Below are positions 17,076 through 26,149 of a DNA stretch of 64,000 nucleotides, one piece after another. The position numbers were made by a program, and so were the translations under genes. This stretch comes from Aliiroseovarius sp. F47248L (GTDB lineage: Bacteria; Pseudomonadota; Alphaproteobacteria; Rhodobacterales; Rhodobacteraceae): NCBI RefSeq assembly GCF_023016085.1, contig NZ_JALKBF010000001.1, positions 3,036,899 to 3,100,898 on the forward strand, read 5' to 3'. Position 1 is the first letter of the stretch. Each line of letters opens with the position of its first letter. A model generated the notes under the pieces. The model worked only from the letters and a program-made list of their open reading frames with translations. It ran no database searches and was not told the DNA's origin.

Positions 17076-17764
17076 GCGAAGGCGGCCGCTCTTCGGGCCC
17101 CAACGGGGCCGCTCCTTCGTGCCCGGCGCTCAGGTATGAGCGCGACCCGTCCGCCATCTATGCGCAGTCCTTCGCGACCCTGCGCAAAGAGGCGCGGTTG
17201 GACCGCTTTCCCGGCGGCATGGCGGCCCTTGCGACCCGTGTAATCCACGCCTGCGGCATGGTCGAAGTTGCAGATCGACTGGCCTTTTCTGCGAACGCCT
17301 ATGAAACAGGTCACGCTGCTCTTAAGGCCGGTGCGCCTGTGTTTTGCGATTGCGAGATGGTCGGGGCGGGCATCATTCGCCGCTATCTGCCATCGGAAAA
17401 CGATGTGATTGTCACGTTGAACGATCCGTCTGTGCCGGAACTGGCGAAGTCCATCGGCAACACACGCTCCGCCGCCGCGGTCGAGCTGTGGTTGGACCGT
17501 CTGGAAGGCGCGGTGGTCGCTGTGGGGAACGCGCCAACAGCCCTGTTCCACCTGCTTGAGCTGATCGATGCAGGTGCACCCAAACCTGCCGTGATCCTTG
17601 GCTTTCCGGTCGGGTTTGTGGGCGCTGCGGAAAGCAAGGCGGAACTGGCAAACAACCCGCGCGGCTGCGAATTTGTCGCCCTGCGTGGGCGGCGTGGTGG
17701 GTCTGCCATTGCCTCTGCTGCCGTCAACGCGTTGGCCGCCGGACTGCCGGAGGAGCGCGCATGA
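17072..17764 (+). CDS. cobH: Precorrin-8X methylmutase
   Basis: Moves a methyl group from C11 to C12, turning precorrin-8X into hydrogenobyrinic acid (or the cobalt form in the anaerobic route). The 230-residue protein shows RVIHACGMVE with the catalytic His, FCDCEMVGAGI, GNAPTALFHLLE and GFPVGFVGAAESKAEL, all family signatures. Its first ~20 residues (GGRSSGPNGAAPSCP) are extra and poorly conserved. The ATG overlaps the cbiX stop (ATGA), and its own stop overlaps cobL in the same way, so the order cbiX-cobH-cobL is translationally coupled. Confidence 0.95.
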   Translation: MSEGGRSSGPNGAAPSCPALRYERDPSAIYAQSFATLRKEARLDRFPGGMAALATRVIHACGMVEVADRLAFSANAYETGHAALKAGAPVFCDCEMVGAGIIRRYLPSENDVIVTLNDPSVPELAKSIGNTRSAAAVELWLDRLEGAVVAVGNAPTALFHLLELIDAGAPKPAVILGFPVGFVGAAESKAELANNPRGCEFVALRGRRGGSAIASAAVNALAAGLPEERA

Positions 17765-18960
17765 CAACCCCTTGGCTACATATTGTCGGGATCGGAGAAG
17801 ACGGCATCGCCGGGCTGACCCCCGCCACCCGCGCGGTTGTTGACGCCGCCGAGGTGATCGTGGGCGGCGCGCGCCACCACGACCTGATCGAAGGCGATGC
17901 CGAGCGACTGGCCTGGCCCTCGCCGTTTGACAGCCTGATAGACGAGTTGACGAAGCGCAACGGCAAACGGGTCGTTGTCTTGGCAACCGGCGATCCGCTT
18001 TGGTATTCGGTCGGTGCGAAAATTGGCCGTCATATCGACCCGGCGCAGATCGTTTACCACCCGCAAGTGGGCGCATTCCAACTGGCCGCCGCGCGCATGG
18101 GCTGGTCGATGGCGGACTTGGAGACGCTGACCGTGCATGGCCGCCCGGTTGAGCAGATGATCGCTTTCATCCAGCCCGACATCCGGCTTCTTGTTCTGAC
18201 CACCGGCTCGGAAACGCCGGGCCAGATCGCCCGCTTCCTAACCGAACGTGGCTTCGGCAAATCGCGCATGACCGTGCTGGCCCATATGGGCGGCAAGGAC
18301 GAAGCGCGCTTTGATGGCATTGCCGAAAGCTGGAACCACGCCGTGCCAGAGTTCAACACGCTGGCCGTTGAATGCGTCGCCGCGCCGGACGCCGCCCTTC
18401 TGCCGCGTGTGCCGGGCTTGGCTGACAAGCTGTTTCAAAGCGACGGCACCATGACCAAGCAAGAGGTCCGCGCTATTACACTGGCAAAGCTCATGCCGAT
18501 GCGCGGGGCGCTTTTGTGGGACATCGGCACTGGATGCGGGTCGATTGCCATCGAATGGATGCGTGGCGCGCGCTATGCCCGTGCCATCGGGATCGAACCG
18601 CGCGCGGATCGCCGGGCCATGGCTGCCGCAAACGCCTTGGCGCTGGGCGTGCCGAAGCTGGATTTGGTCGAAGGTGAAGTGCCCGCCGCGCTGGACGGTT
18701 TGGAAGCGCCCGATGCGATCTTCATTGGTGGCGGATTGTCGGAACAGGTATTCGATGCCGCTTGGGCCGAGTTGAAACCCTTGGGGCGACTGGTCGCGAA
18801 CGCTGTCACCATCGAAAGCGAGATGTGTCTTACCGCCCTGCACCAAAAACATGGGGGTCAACTGGTGAAGCTGTCCGTTGAACGCGCCGAGCCACTCGGG
18901 CCTCATTCCGGTTGGAAACCCCTGCGTCCCGTCACACAGTGGAGCCTGATCAAAAGATGA
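17761..18960 (+). CDS. cobL: Precorrin-6Y C5,15-methyltransferase (decarboxylating)
   Basis: Bifunctional enzyme of 399 residues methylating C5 and C15 and removing the C12 acetate carboxyl. The N-terminal half is the CbiE-like tetrapyrrole methylase (GIGEDGIAGLTP, VLATGDPLWYSVGAKI). The C-terminal half, from about residue 230, is CbiT-like with the SAM motif DIGTGCGSIAIEWMR. Both halves look intact. It overlaps cobH upstream and cobI downstream by four bases each. The reductase CobK, which acts just before CobL in the aerobic pathway, is not in this window. Confidence 0.95.
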   Translation: MTTPWLHIVGIGEDGIAGLTPATRAVVDAAEVIVGGARHHDLIEGDAERLAWPSPFDSLIDELTKRNGKRVVVLATGDPLWYSVGAKIGRHIDPAQIVYHPQVGAFQLAAARMGWSMADLETLTVHGRPVEQMIAFIQPDIRLLVLTTGSETPGQIARFLTERGFGKSRMTVLAHMGGKDEARFDGIAESWNHAVPEFNTLAVECVAAPDAALLPRVPGLADKLFQSDGTMTKQEVRAITLAKLMPMRGALLWDIGTGCGSIAIEWMRGARYARAIGIEPRADRRAMAAANALALGVPKLDLVEGEVPAALDGLEAPDAIFIGGGLSEQVFDAAWAELKPLGRLVANAVTIESEMCLTALHQKHGGQLVKLSVERAEPLGPHSGWKPLRPVTQWSLIKR

Positions 18961-19658
18961 GCGGAACGCTTTACGGTGTGGGCCTTGGACCGGGTGATCC
19001 CGACCTGATGACGCTCAAGGCCGCGCGGCTGATCGGGGCTGCCAAAGTGGTTGCCTATCCGACGCTGGAGGGTGGCGACAGTTTTGCCCGTTCCATCGCT
19101 GCACATCTGATCGCCAAGGATGCGGATGAAATCGCGATGGACATCCCGATGACCGTCGAGCGTGCCCCTGCCCAGAAAGCCTATGACGTGGGCGCCGCCA
19201 AGATCGCCGCACGACTTGAGGCCGGGGATGACGTGGTCGTCCTGTGCGAAGGCGACCCGTTTTTCTATGGATCCTTCATGTATTTGTTTGCGCGGCTGGC
19301 CGATCGGTTCCAAACCGAGATCGTGCCGGGCGTCACGTCTGTCACCGCTTGTGCCGCACGGGCCCGCAGCCCGCTTGTCGCCCGTAACGAACGCCTGACC
19401 GTTCTGCCCGGCCCGCTGCCCGAAGACGAGTTGCGCGCCCGTATCGAAGGGGCCGAAAGCGTGGCGATCATGAAGGTCGGGCGTCACCTGCCCAAGATCC
19501 GCGGTGTGATCGAAACGTTGGGTCTGGTCGACAAGGCCACCTATGTCGAACGTGCCTCGCTGCCCGAAGAGGTCGTGCTGCCCCTGGCCGACGCCCCTGA
19601 CAAAGCCCCCTATTTCTCGATGATCCTTCTTGCGAAAGGAAATGATCCATGGCTGTGA
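18957..19658 (+). CDS. cobI: Precorrin-2 C20-methyltransferase
   Basis: SAM-dependent methylase (233 residues) converting precorrin-2 to precorrin-3A, the first step committed to B12. Visible are GVGLGPGDPDLMTLKAAR at the N-terminus, VVLCEGDPFFYGSFMYLF and VPGVTSVTACAARA. The start at 18957 overlaps the cobL stop (ATGA); an extension to 18912 would lie in cobL. The reading ends ten bases inside the next gene, another sign of coupled translation. Confidence 0.95.
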   Translation: MSGTLYGVGLGPGDPDLMTLKAARLIGAAKVVAYPTLEGGDSFARSIAAHLIAKDADEIAMDIPMTVERAPAQKAYDVGAAKIAARLEAGDDVVVLCEGDPFFYGSFMYLFARLADRFQTEIVPGVTSVTACAARARSPLVARNERLTVLPGPLPEDELRARIEGAESVAIMKVGRHLPKIRGVIETLGLVDKATYVERASLPEEVVLPLADAPDKAPYFSMILLAKGNDPWL

Positions 19659-21448
19659 CGCCCGTTGTAATCTGCCTGAACAGATCGGGCGAAGATCTGG
19701 CCCATCGGGTCGCCGAGCTGTTGGGCGCGCAGGTGCACGGGCGCGAGGGGCGGGTCAATCAGGCCGATGCCTTCTTCCCCAATGCGCTGGATCACGCACG
19801 GATGCTGTTTGCGGCGGGCACGCCCATTGTCGGCGTCTGCGCGGCGGGCATCCTGATTCGTGCGGTTGCGCCGCTTCTGGCCGACAAGACGACCGAGCCG
19901 CCCGTCGTGTCGGTGGCCGATGACGGATCGGTCGTCGTGCCGCTTTTGGGCGGGCATCGCGGCGCCAACCGTCTGGCCAGCCGGATCGCGACCGAGATCG
20001 GAGCAACCGCCGCCGTCACCACGGCGGGCGACGTGTCGTTGGGCGTCGCGTTGGACGAACCGCCCTTGGGTTATCGCCTTGCCAACCCCGCAGACGCAAA
20101 AGAGGCGATGGCAGAGCTGCTTTCGGGCGCGGGTGTCTCGATCACCGGCAAGAACATCTTTGATATCGAGGACACCGGCGGAGCGGTCGAACTGGCCGTC
20201 ACCGACGCTCCGGTCGACACCGGCCCAACCCGGCTCGCCTATCACCCGCAACGCTTTGCGCTGGGCGTGGGCTGTGCGCGGGGGGCCGACCCGGACGAGC
20301 TTTGGGAAAACGTATCGGCGCAGCTTGGCGCGGCCAATATTGCACCAGGCGCGATTGCCTGCGTGACCTCGCTGGACCTGAAGGCGGATGAACCTGCGAT
20401 GAACGCATTGGCCGCCCGACTGGACGTGCCATTCCGCGTGTTCACCGCGCAGGAGCTTGAGACCGAAACCCCGCGTCTGGCCAACCCGTCCGACGTGGTG
20501 TTTGCCGAAGTGGGATGCCACGGCGTGTCCGAGGGCGCGGCGCTGGCTGCCGCCGGACCAGGGGCCGAACTGGTCGTGCCGAAGGTGAAAACCGCCAACA
20601 CCACCTGCGCCATCGCCCGCGCACCTGAGCCCATTACTGATATGCGCGGCCGGTCGCGCGGCAAGCTGTCGATCGTCTCCATTGGACCGGGTCAGCACAC
20701 ATGGCGCACGCCCGAGGCCAGCCGCCTTCTGCAAGAGGCCGAGGAGCTTGTGGGATACGGTCTCTATATCGACCTGATCGGCCCGCTGGCGGCAGGCAAG
20801 ACCCGCTCGGAATTCCCACTGGGTGGCGAGGAAGACCGCTGCCGTTATGCGCTGGAGCAAGCAGGCAAGGGCAGAAACGTGGCGCTGGTCTGTTCGGGCG
20901 ATGCGGGCATCTATGCGATGGGGGCGTTGGTTTACGAACTGCTCGACCGCAGCGCGGATGAGAAGGGCGTCAGCGACGCCGCGCGTCGGGTCGAAGTTGT
21001 CTCGACCCCCGGTGTGTCCGCCCTGCAAGGGGCCGCCGCGCGGGCTGGCGCGCCTTTGGGCCATGACTTCTGCGCCATTTCGCTCAGCGACCTCTTGACC
21101 CACCGCGAAGACATCGTGAAACGCCTGCACGCTGCCGCCGAAGGCGATTTCGTCATCGCCTTCTACAACCCCGTGTCCAAGAAACGCCGCACCCTGCTGG
21201 CCGAGGCACGCGATATCCTGCTGACCCACCGCCCGGCAGACACGCCGGTGATGCTGGCATCCAATCTGGGTCGTCCCACGGAACACATTCGCTATCGCAA
21301 ACTGTCCGAGCTTGAAGTGGACGAGGTCGATATGCTGACCGTGGTTCTGGTCGGATCGTCCAACTCTCGCCTTGCGCAGTTGGGCGAAGGCCCCCGCATG
21401 TTCACCCCGCGCGGCTATGCCCGCCGCATTGACGGAGACCTGTCATGA
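19649..21448 (+). CDS. cobJ: CbiG-CobJ fusion: cobalt-precorrin-5A hydrolase-like domain and precorrin-3B C17-methyltransferase
   Basis: A 599-residue fusion. Residues 1 to about 330 are a complete CbiG: an N-terminal part with VCAAGILIRAVAPLL, PPVVSVADDGSVVVPLLGGH, and a C-terminal part with LGVGCARGA and FAEVGCHGVSEGAAL. CbiG opens the delta-lactone and releases acetaldehyde in the oxygen-independent route. The CobE-like C-terminal part is also known beside CobJ in aerobic operons. From about residue 340 a CobJ methylase follows (SIGPGQHTWRTPEA, VGYGLYIDL, CSGDAGIYAMG, FYNPVSKKR). CobJ makes the ring-contracted precorrin-4. The gene overlaps cobI by ten bases and cobM by four. No CobG or CobZ mono-oxygenase lies nearby. 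Confidence 0.93.
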   Translation: MAVTPVVICLNRSGEDLAHRVAELLGAQVHGREGRVNQADAFFPNALDHARMLFAAGTPIVGVCAAGILIRAVAPLLADKTTEPPVVSVADDGSVVVPLLGGHRGANRLASRIATEIGATAAVTTAGDVSLGVALDEPPLGYRLANPADAKEAMAELLSGAGVSITGKNIFDIEDTGGAVELAVTDAPVDTGPTRLAYHPQRFALGVGCARGADPDELWENVSAQLGAANIAPGAIACVTSLDLKADEPAMNALAARLDVPFRVFTAQELETETPRLANPSDVVFAEVGCHGVSEGAALAAAGPGAELVVPKVKTANTTCAIARAPEPITDMRGRSRGKLSIVSIGPGQHTWRTPEASRLLQEAEELVGYGLYIDLIGPLAAGKTRSEFPLGGEEDRCRYALEQAGKGRNVALVCSGDAGIYAMGALVYELLDRSADEKGVSDAARRVEVVSTPGVSALQGAAARAGAPLGHDFCAISLSDLLTHREDIVKRLHAAAEGDFVIAFYNPVSKKRRTLLAEARDILLTHRPADTPVMLASNLGRPTEHIRYRKLSELEVDEVDMLTVVLVGSSNSRLAQLGEGPRMFTPRGYARRIDGDLS

Positions 21449-22236
21449 CTGTCTATTTCATCGGCGCCGGTCCCGGCGATCCGGAACTTTTAACCCTGAA
21501 AGCGCAGCGTGTGATCGGCGAATGCCCGGTTTGCCTTTACGCAGGTTCCTTGGTGCCGCCCGAGGTCGTCGCCTGTGCTCCCGAAGGGGCCAAGGTGATG
21601 GACACCGCCGCGATGACGCTGGACGACACCCATGCCGAGATTGTCGCCGCCCACACGCGCGGGCAGGACGTGGCGCGGGTGCATTCCGGCGATCCGTCGC
21701 TGTATGGCGCGATTGCCGAACAGATCCGACGTCTGAACGCCGACGGGATCGACTATCAGGTCATCCCCGGCGTGCCTGCCTATGCGGCTGCCGCTGCCGC
21801 TCTGGGGCAGGAATTGACCATCCCTGAGATCGCTCAATCCATCGTGCTGACGCGGATGTCGATGCAATCCACCTCGATGCCCGAAGGCGAAACGCTTGAG
21901 AATTTTGCCAAGACCGGCGCGACGCTCGCCATCCACCTTGCCGTGCGCAACATGCGCGAGATTGAGCGTGTGTTGACCCCCTACTACGGCGCGGATTGCC
22001 CCGTGGTCGTGGCCTATCGGGTCGGCTGGCCGGACGAGATGTTCATTCGCGGCACCGTCGCGGATATTCGCAAGAAAGTGCGCGCCGAAAAGATCACTCG
22101 CACCGCGCTGATCCTTGTCGGTCCTGCGCTGGACCGTGGACGCGATTTTAAGGATTCGGCGCTGTATGATCCGGCCAAACCGCATGTGCTGCGTCCGGTT
22201 GTCGGCGTTGATTTGGTCGAAGATCACAATACCTGA
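21445..22236 (+). CDS. cobM: Precorrin-4 C11-methyltransferase
   Basis: Tetrapyrrole methylase of 263 residues adding the C11 methyl. It begins VYFIGAGPGDPELLTLKAQR, has YAGSLVPPEVVACAP, the VHSGDPSLYGAIAEQ loop, VIPGVPAYAAAAAALG and LTRMSMQSTSMPEGE, all typical for CobM/CbiF. Its ATG overlaps the cobJ stop (ATGA). It is the last gene of the corrin operon; the next gene, a photolyase, starts 59 bases later with its own ribosome site. The remaining ring genes (cobF, cobG/cobZ, cobK) and the late genes are outside this window. Confidence 0.95.
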   Translation: MTVYFIGAGPGDPELLTLKAQRVIGECPVCLYAGSLVPPEVVACAPEGAKVMDTAAMTLDDTHAEIVAAHTRGQDVARVHSGDPSLYGAIAEQIRRLNADGIDYQVIPGVPAYAAAAAALGQELTIPEIAQSIVLTRMSMQSTSMPEGETLENFAKTGATLAIHLAVRNMREIERVLTPYYGADCPVVVAYRVGWPDEMFIRGTVADIRKKVRAEKITRTALILVGPALDRGRDFKDSALYDPAKPHVLRPVVGVDLVEDHNT

Positions 22237-22295
22237 TCCATTTGATGCTTCGATGCGTATTGTTCTCATGACGGAACCAGGCACGAGGTGATGGG

Positions 22296-23759
22296 ATGAG
22301 CGCAAAAGAAACTGCGTTATTGTTGTTTCGCGATGATCTGCGGCTGTTGGATCACCCCGCGCTGACCGCTGCCGCGCAATCGGGCCATTGCCTGACCTGT
22401 GCGTTCATTCTGGACCCGGATGCGCCTTACGCGCCCGGTGGTGCGCGGCGCTGGTGGCTTCACCATGCGTTGGACTCGCTGGCAAAGCAGTTGGCTGACC
22501 TCGGTGGGCAACTGGTGTTGCGCACAGGTGCGACGGCCGATGTATTGGCTGATCTGCGCAAGGAGACAGGCGCGACCCATATCTATTGGTGCCGACGCTA
22601 CACCCCCGACGAGGTCGCCGCCGACACCGCGTTAAAGGCCGATCTGACCGCACAAGGCTGCACCGTGCACAGCCATCCCGGCAGATACCTGCTGGAGCCA
22701 TGGCGGGTCACGACCAAATCCGGCACGCCGTTTAAGGTGTTCTCCCCCTTCTGGCGCGCCTGCCGAGAAGAAATCCGCACCGCGGGGCTTGGCGACCCGT
22801 TGCCGGTGCCGAAGGACATCACGTTCGCCGATGAAGTCGCTTCCGTCTCGCTTGATGAATTCGACCTGTTGCCCAAAGCGCCCAATTGGGCCGAAGGGTT
22901 CACACCGCTGTGGCAGCCCGGAGAAGAGGGCGCGCTGGACCGGCTGGATGCATTTCTGGAAGAGGGCGCGCAAGGTTATGCCAAGGGGCGCGACTTCCCG
23001 GCAGAACCGCATACTTCGCGCCTGTCGCCTTTCTTGCAATCCGGCAACATAAGCCCTCGTCAGATTTGGGCGGCGTTGGACCGTGCCGAGCATTTGGGCC
23101 AGATGTTAGGCCGTGACGCCGAGAAGTTCCGCGCCGAACTGGGCTGGCGCGATTTCGCGGCCTATCTGCTGTTTCACAACCGCGATTTCGAGGACACCGA
23201 GTTTCAGCCCAAATTTCGCGACTTCCCATGGCGCTATGACACGAACGATCTAAACGTATGGCAAAAAGGCCAGACCGGGTATCCGATCGTCGATGCAGGC
23301 ATGCGGGAGCTTTGGCAAACCGGATACATGCACAACCGTGTGCGCATGGTGGTCGCTTCGTTTCTGGTGAAACATCTGCGGATCGACTGGCGTGCGGGGC
23401 GTGATTGGTTCTGGGACACACTCGTGGATGGTGATCTGGCTTCGAACGCGGCCAGTTGGCAGTGGGTGGCGGGTTGCGGCGCCGATGCCGCGCCGTATTT
23501 CCGCGTATTCAATCCGATGACGCAGGCTGAAAAATTTGACCCAGACGGGGCCTATATCCGTCAATACGTGCCTGAAATCGCAAGCCTGCCGGACAAATTT
23601 CTGGCGACACCTTGGACAGCCCCGGCGGAAGTGCTTGCTGATGCCGGCGTCGTTCTTGGCAGAACCTATCCACAGCCCATAGTTGATCACGCGACCGCCC
23701 GAAACGCAGCGCTGGAGGTGTTTAAGTCCCTGTCGAATCCATCAACGGACACCGATTGA
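22296..23759 (+). CDS. phrB: Deoxyribodipyrimidine photo-lyase
   Basis: Blue-light enzyme repairing cyclobutane pyrimidine dimers with FADH-. The 487-residue length fits class I photolyases. The N-terminal antenna domain begins LLLFRDDLRLLDHPAL. The FAD domain shows TSRLSPFLQSGNISPRQIW, GWRDFAAYLLFHN, TGYPIVDAGMRELWQTGYMHNRVRMV and NAASWQWVAGCGADAAPYFR, the hallmark of photolyases and close cryptochromes. The start follows GAGGTGATGGG. A cryptochrome-like photoreceptor role cannot be excluded, but the dimer-binding residues appear conserved. Confidence 0.95.
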   Translation: MSAKETALLLFRDDLRLLDHPALTAAAQSGHCLTCAFILDPDAPYAPGGARRWWLHHALDSLAKQLADLGGQLVLRTGATADVLADLRKETGATHIYWCRRYTPDEVAADTALKADLTAQGCTVHSHPGRYLLEPWRVTTKSGTPFKVFSPFWRACREEIRTAGLGDPLPVPKDITFADEVASVSLDEFDLLPKAPNWAEGFTPLWQPGEEGALDRLDAFLEEGAQGYAKGRDFPAEPHTSRLSPFLQSGNISPRQIWAALDRAEHLGQMLGRDAEKFRAELGWRDFAAYLLFHNRDFEDTEFQPKFRDFPWRYDTNDLNVWQKGQTGYPIVDAGMRELWQTGYMHNRVRMVVASFLVKHLRIDWRAGRDWFWDTLVDGDLASNAASWQWVAGCGADAAPYFRVFNPMTQAEKFDPDGAYIRQYVPEIASLPDKFLATPWTAPAEVLADAGVVLGRTYPQPIVDHATARNAALEVFKSLSNPSTDTD

Positions 23760-23834
23760 CCGACCATCAGATGGAAACCTTCACTTGACCGTTCCACTTT
23801 CCATGCCATCATGTGCGGGGTTTGGAGGTGGAAC

Positions 23835-24191
23835 ATGCTGGAATTTTTGCCAAAAGAGGTGCGCGAAGGGCTGGACGCTGCGCGCAAGAAAGACCTCAAG
23901 AAGAAAAGCAAACTTCGGATACGCGTCAACGAAGAGGTATTTCCGATTCTGGACTTTTGGGATGGCGGTTTTTCCCTCGACGCAGAACGTGCCCCGCATT
24001 TACGCGGGCTTGTTGACCTCTATGACGGGTCGCGCCACCTTTATCAGTGCCTGATCATTGCGTCCGAAGAAGAGGACGGACAGATGAAATACGAATTCAA
24101 ATGGCGGGCAGAGGCGCATGACAAAGCGCCCCTAGATTTTGCGCGGGAAGAAAACGCCCCGGTCGCGCTGATTGAAGAGCATATATCGTGA
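23835..24191 (+). CDS. Conserved hypothetical protein
   Basis: A 118-residue cytoplasmic protein with no signal peptide or membrane helix. A strong ribosome site, GGAGGTGG, lies three bases before the ATG at 23835. The N-terminal third is very basic (ARKKDLKKKSKLRIR), followed by a beta-rich stretch with VFPILDFWDGGFSL and LRGLVDLYDGSRHLYQCLIIAS. This layout recalls small PilZ-like beta-barrels, with RKK-R near the N-terminus and a later D-G element, but the c-di-GMP motif is not convincing. It converges with the L,D-transpeptidase gene. Function unknown. Confidence 0.8.
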   Translation: MLEFLPKEVREGLDAARKKDLKKKSKLRIRVNEEVFPILDFWDGGFSLDAERAPHLRGLVDLYDGSRHLYQCLIIASEEEDGQMKYEFKWRAEAHDKAPLDFAREENAPVALIEEHIS

Positions 24192-24208
24192 CGTTGTAAG
24201 CAGCCGCT

Positions 24209-24778
24209 TCAAGGCCGGATTTCCACCGGCGTTCCAACTGGGGTGACGGACCACAGCTCTTCGATCTCGGTGTTAGACAGCGCGATGCAGCCATCGGTCC
24301 AATCCATCATGATCGGTTCAGGTTTTTTTCGCCTGTTAGGCTGGCCATGGATGAATATATCACCGCCCGGATCGACACCCTCTTCCAAGGCGCGGGCACG
24401 ATCCTCTGCCAAGGGATAATCGATGCCCAACGACAGATGAAAGGCACTTTGATCGTTGCGACGATCTATTCTGAACAAGCCTTCCGGGGTTTTGCCGTCC
24501 CCCTCAAGCTTTTTGTCGCCCTCCGGCGCGAAGCCCAGCGCAATTTGATAGGTGCGCACGGGTATATCGTCTTGAAGCAGCACCATCCGCCGTTCTGCTT
24601 TCTCGATCACAATGCGGTCAATCTGGCCGACGATCGGCTCCAGTGTTGCGGGGGGCGCTGGAGGGGTGTAGCGGTCCCAAAGGATGAAGCCCAATACCCC
24701 GACAAGAGCCAGAAGCGAAAGCCGTGAAAAGAACTGTGCCAATCCATTCATGTCGCGCATTTGTGCCAAGCGCGCCAT
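24209..24778 (-). CDS. L,D-transpeptidase (YkuD) family protein
   Basis: Membrane-anchored protein of 189 residues. An N-terminal hydrophobic helix (FFSRLSLLALVGVLGFILW) anchors it, with the domain facing the periplasm. The YkuD/ErfK domain has IVIEKAERRMVLL, ALGFAPEGDKKLEGDGKTPEG, DIFIHGQPN and the catalytic segment DWTDGCIALSNTEIEELW, in which His and Cys match the HxG...GCI catalytic set. YkuD proteins crosslink peptidoglycan or attach proteins to it. Three in-frame ATGs (24778, 24760, 24751) are possible; none has a clear ribosome site, so the exact N-terminus is open. Confidence 0.9.
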   Translation of the reverse strand: MARLAQMRDMNGLAQFFSRLSLLALVGVLGFILWDRYTPPAPPATLEPIVGQIDRIVIEKAERRMVLLQDDIPVRTYQIALGFAPEGDKKLEGDGKTPEGLFRIDRRNDQSAFHLSLGIDYPLAEDRARALEEGVDPGGDIFIHGQPNRRKKPEPIMMDWTDGCIALSNTEIEELWSVTPVGTPVEIRP

Positions 24779-24838
24779 GTGTTCAAGGAAGAACGTGAGT
24801 TGAGATTCGCGTTAGGCGGTTCTCTGCCGGTTCAAATG

Positions 24839-26011
24839 CTATTGCAGGTCGCTGAATGCCCGCTTCATACGCACCACCGCTTCTTCCACCCGCGCGCCTT
24901 GGGTGGCGAGGTTGAATCGCTGGAACCCATCGCCACCGGTGCCGAAGGCTGGGCCGGGGCTGACTGCGATCTTGGCATCATCGCGAATGCGGGTCTCAAC
25001 CTCTTCATGCGACATGCCTGTGCCTGAAAAGTTGACCCAAGCCAGATATGTGGATTGCAGGGGCATGGATGACACGCCCGGAATGCTGTTGATGCCTTCG
25101 TCGAACAGGGCTTTGTTGCGCGCCAGATGGGCGATCTGTTCATCCACCCAAACCGCCCCTTCGGGCGAATAGGCTGCGGTGATCATCGCCACGGCCAACA
25201 TGCCGGGTGCATAGTCCAGCTTGTTAAGCTGGTTGTGCATCTCGGCCCGAAGCCTGCTGTCGGGAATGATCATGTTGCCGGTGCGTTGACCGGCGATGTT
25301 GAAGGTCTTGGATGGGGCGGTCAGCGTCACCAACCGCGACCGCGCATCAGGCGCGGCGACGGCCATCGGGACGAAGGTGTTTCCGGGATAAACCAGATCG
25401 TGGTGGATTTCATCTGACACCAGCAACAACTCGTTACGGTCAGCAAATTCCGCAACAGCGCGGAGTTCGTTTTCAGTCCAGACCCGGCCCGAAGGGTTTT
25501 GCGGCGAACACCACAGAAGTATCTTTTCGTTGCCTGTCAGGCGCGATTGCGCGTCGTCCAGATCAAGCTCGTATCCGTCCCCGCTTAAGGTCAGCGGACA
25601 TTCCACCACCTCGCGGTTGTTCTTCCGGACTTTATGCGCGAATTCATGATAGACGGGTGTGAAGATCACGATACCATCGCCCGGTTCGCTCCAGACATTC
25701 AGGCACAGAGCAATCGCGTTGCCCAACCCCTGACTGGTCAAGACCCAATTCGGGTCGACATCCCAGCCGTGCCGGGTCTTCATCCACCATGCGACGGCGT
25801 TCAGATACTCGGGATATTCCCAGGAATACCCAAAGACACCGTGGTCGGCGGCACGCTTTACCGCGTCAATTACACATGGGGCTGTGGGGTAGTCGCTGTC
25901 CGCGGTCCACATGGCCAACCCGTCTTCAGGGGATACGCCAAACAACTTCTCCATCTTGTCCCATTTGGACGATTTGGTGCCGCGACGGTCGATGATCTTG
26001 TCAAAACTCAT
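24839..26011 (-). CDS. PatB/MalY-type PLP-dependent C-S lyase (aminotransferase class I/II)
   Basis: PLP enzyme of 390 residues, similar to MalY and PatB, which cleave cystathionine or cysteine conjugates to a thiol, pyruvate and ammonia. It starts FDKIIDRRGTKSSKWDKM, a hallmark of this subgroup, then AMWTADSDYPTAP, the loop SQGLGNAIALCL, LLWCSPQNPSGRVWTENEL, LVSDEIHHDLVY and APSKTFNIAGQRTGN with the PLP lysine. The ATG at 26011 follows AAGGAG and is preferred to an ATG at 26083. Exact substrate is not clear; methionine synthesis or thiol release are likely roles. Confidence 0.93.
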   Translation of the reverse strand: MSFDKIIDRRGTKSSKWDKMEKLFGVSPEDGLAMWTADSDYPTAPCVIDAVKRAADHGVFGYSWEYPEYLNAVAWWMKTRHGWDVDPNWVLTSQGLGNAIALCLNVWSEPGDGIVIFTPVYHEFAHKVRKNNREVVECPLTLSGDGYELDLDDAQSRLTGNEKILLWCSPQNPSGRVWTENELRAVAEFADRNELLLVSDEIHHDLVYPGNTFVPMAVAAPDARSRLVTLTAPSKTFNIAGQRTGNMIIPDSRLRAEMHNQLNKLDYAPGMLAVAMITAAYSPEGAVWVDEQIAHLARNKALFDEGINSIPGVSSMPLQSTYLAWVNFSGTGMSHEEVETRIRDDAKIAVSPGPAFGTGGDGFQRFNLATQGARVEEAVVRMKRAFSDLQ

Positions 26012-26149
26012 GGGGTCTCCTTTCTGGTGGCACGGTAGCGGTTTGGATGTAAGGTGCAAGCCGTGTTGCGTCATGTGCGACAAGAGGTTTCACCGCTTCG
26101 TTCTGACGCAACCATTGCGCAGCGAGCGCTCATCCCCTAAATCCACCGC

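Noticed and set aside
19610..21286. 558-residue antisense frame over cobJ
   Set aside because: Fully explained by high GC and codon bias of the fusion gene on the other strand; no recognisable domain.
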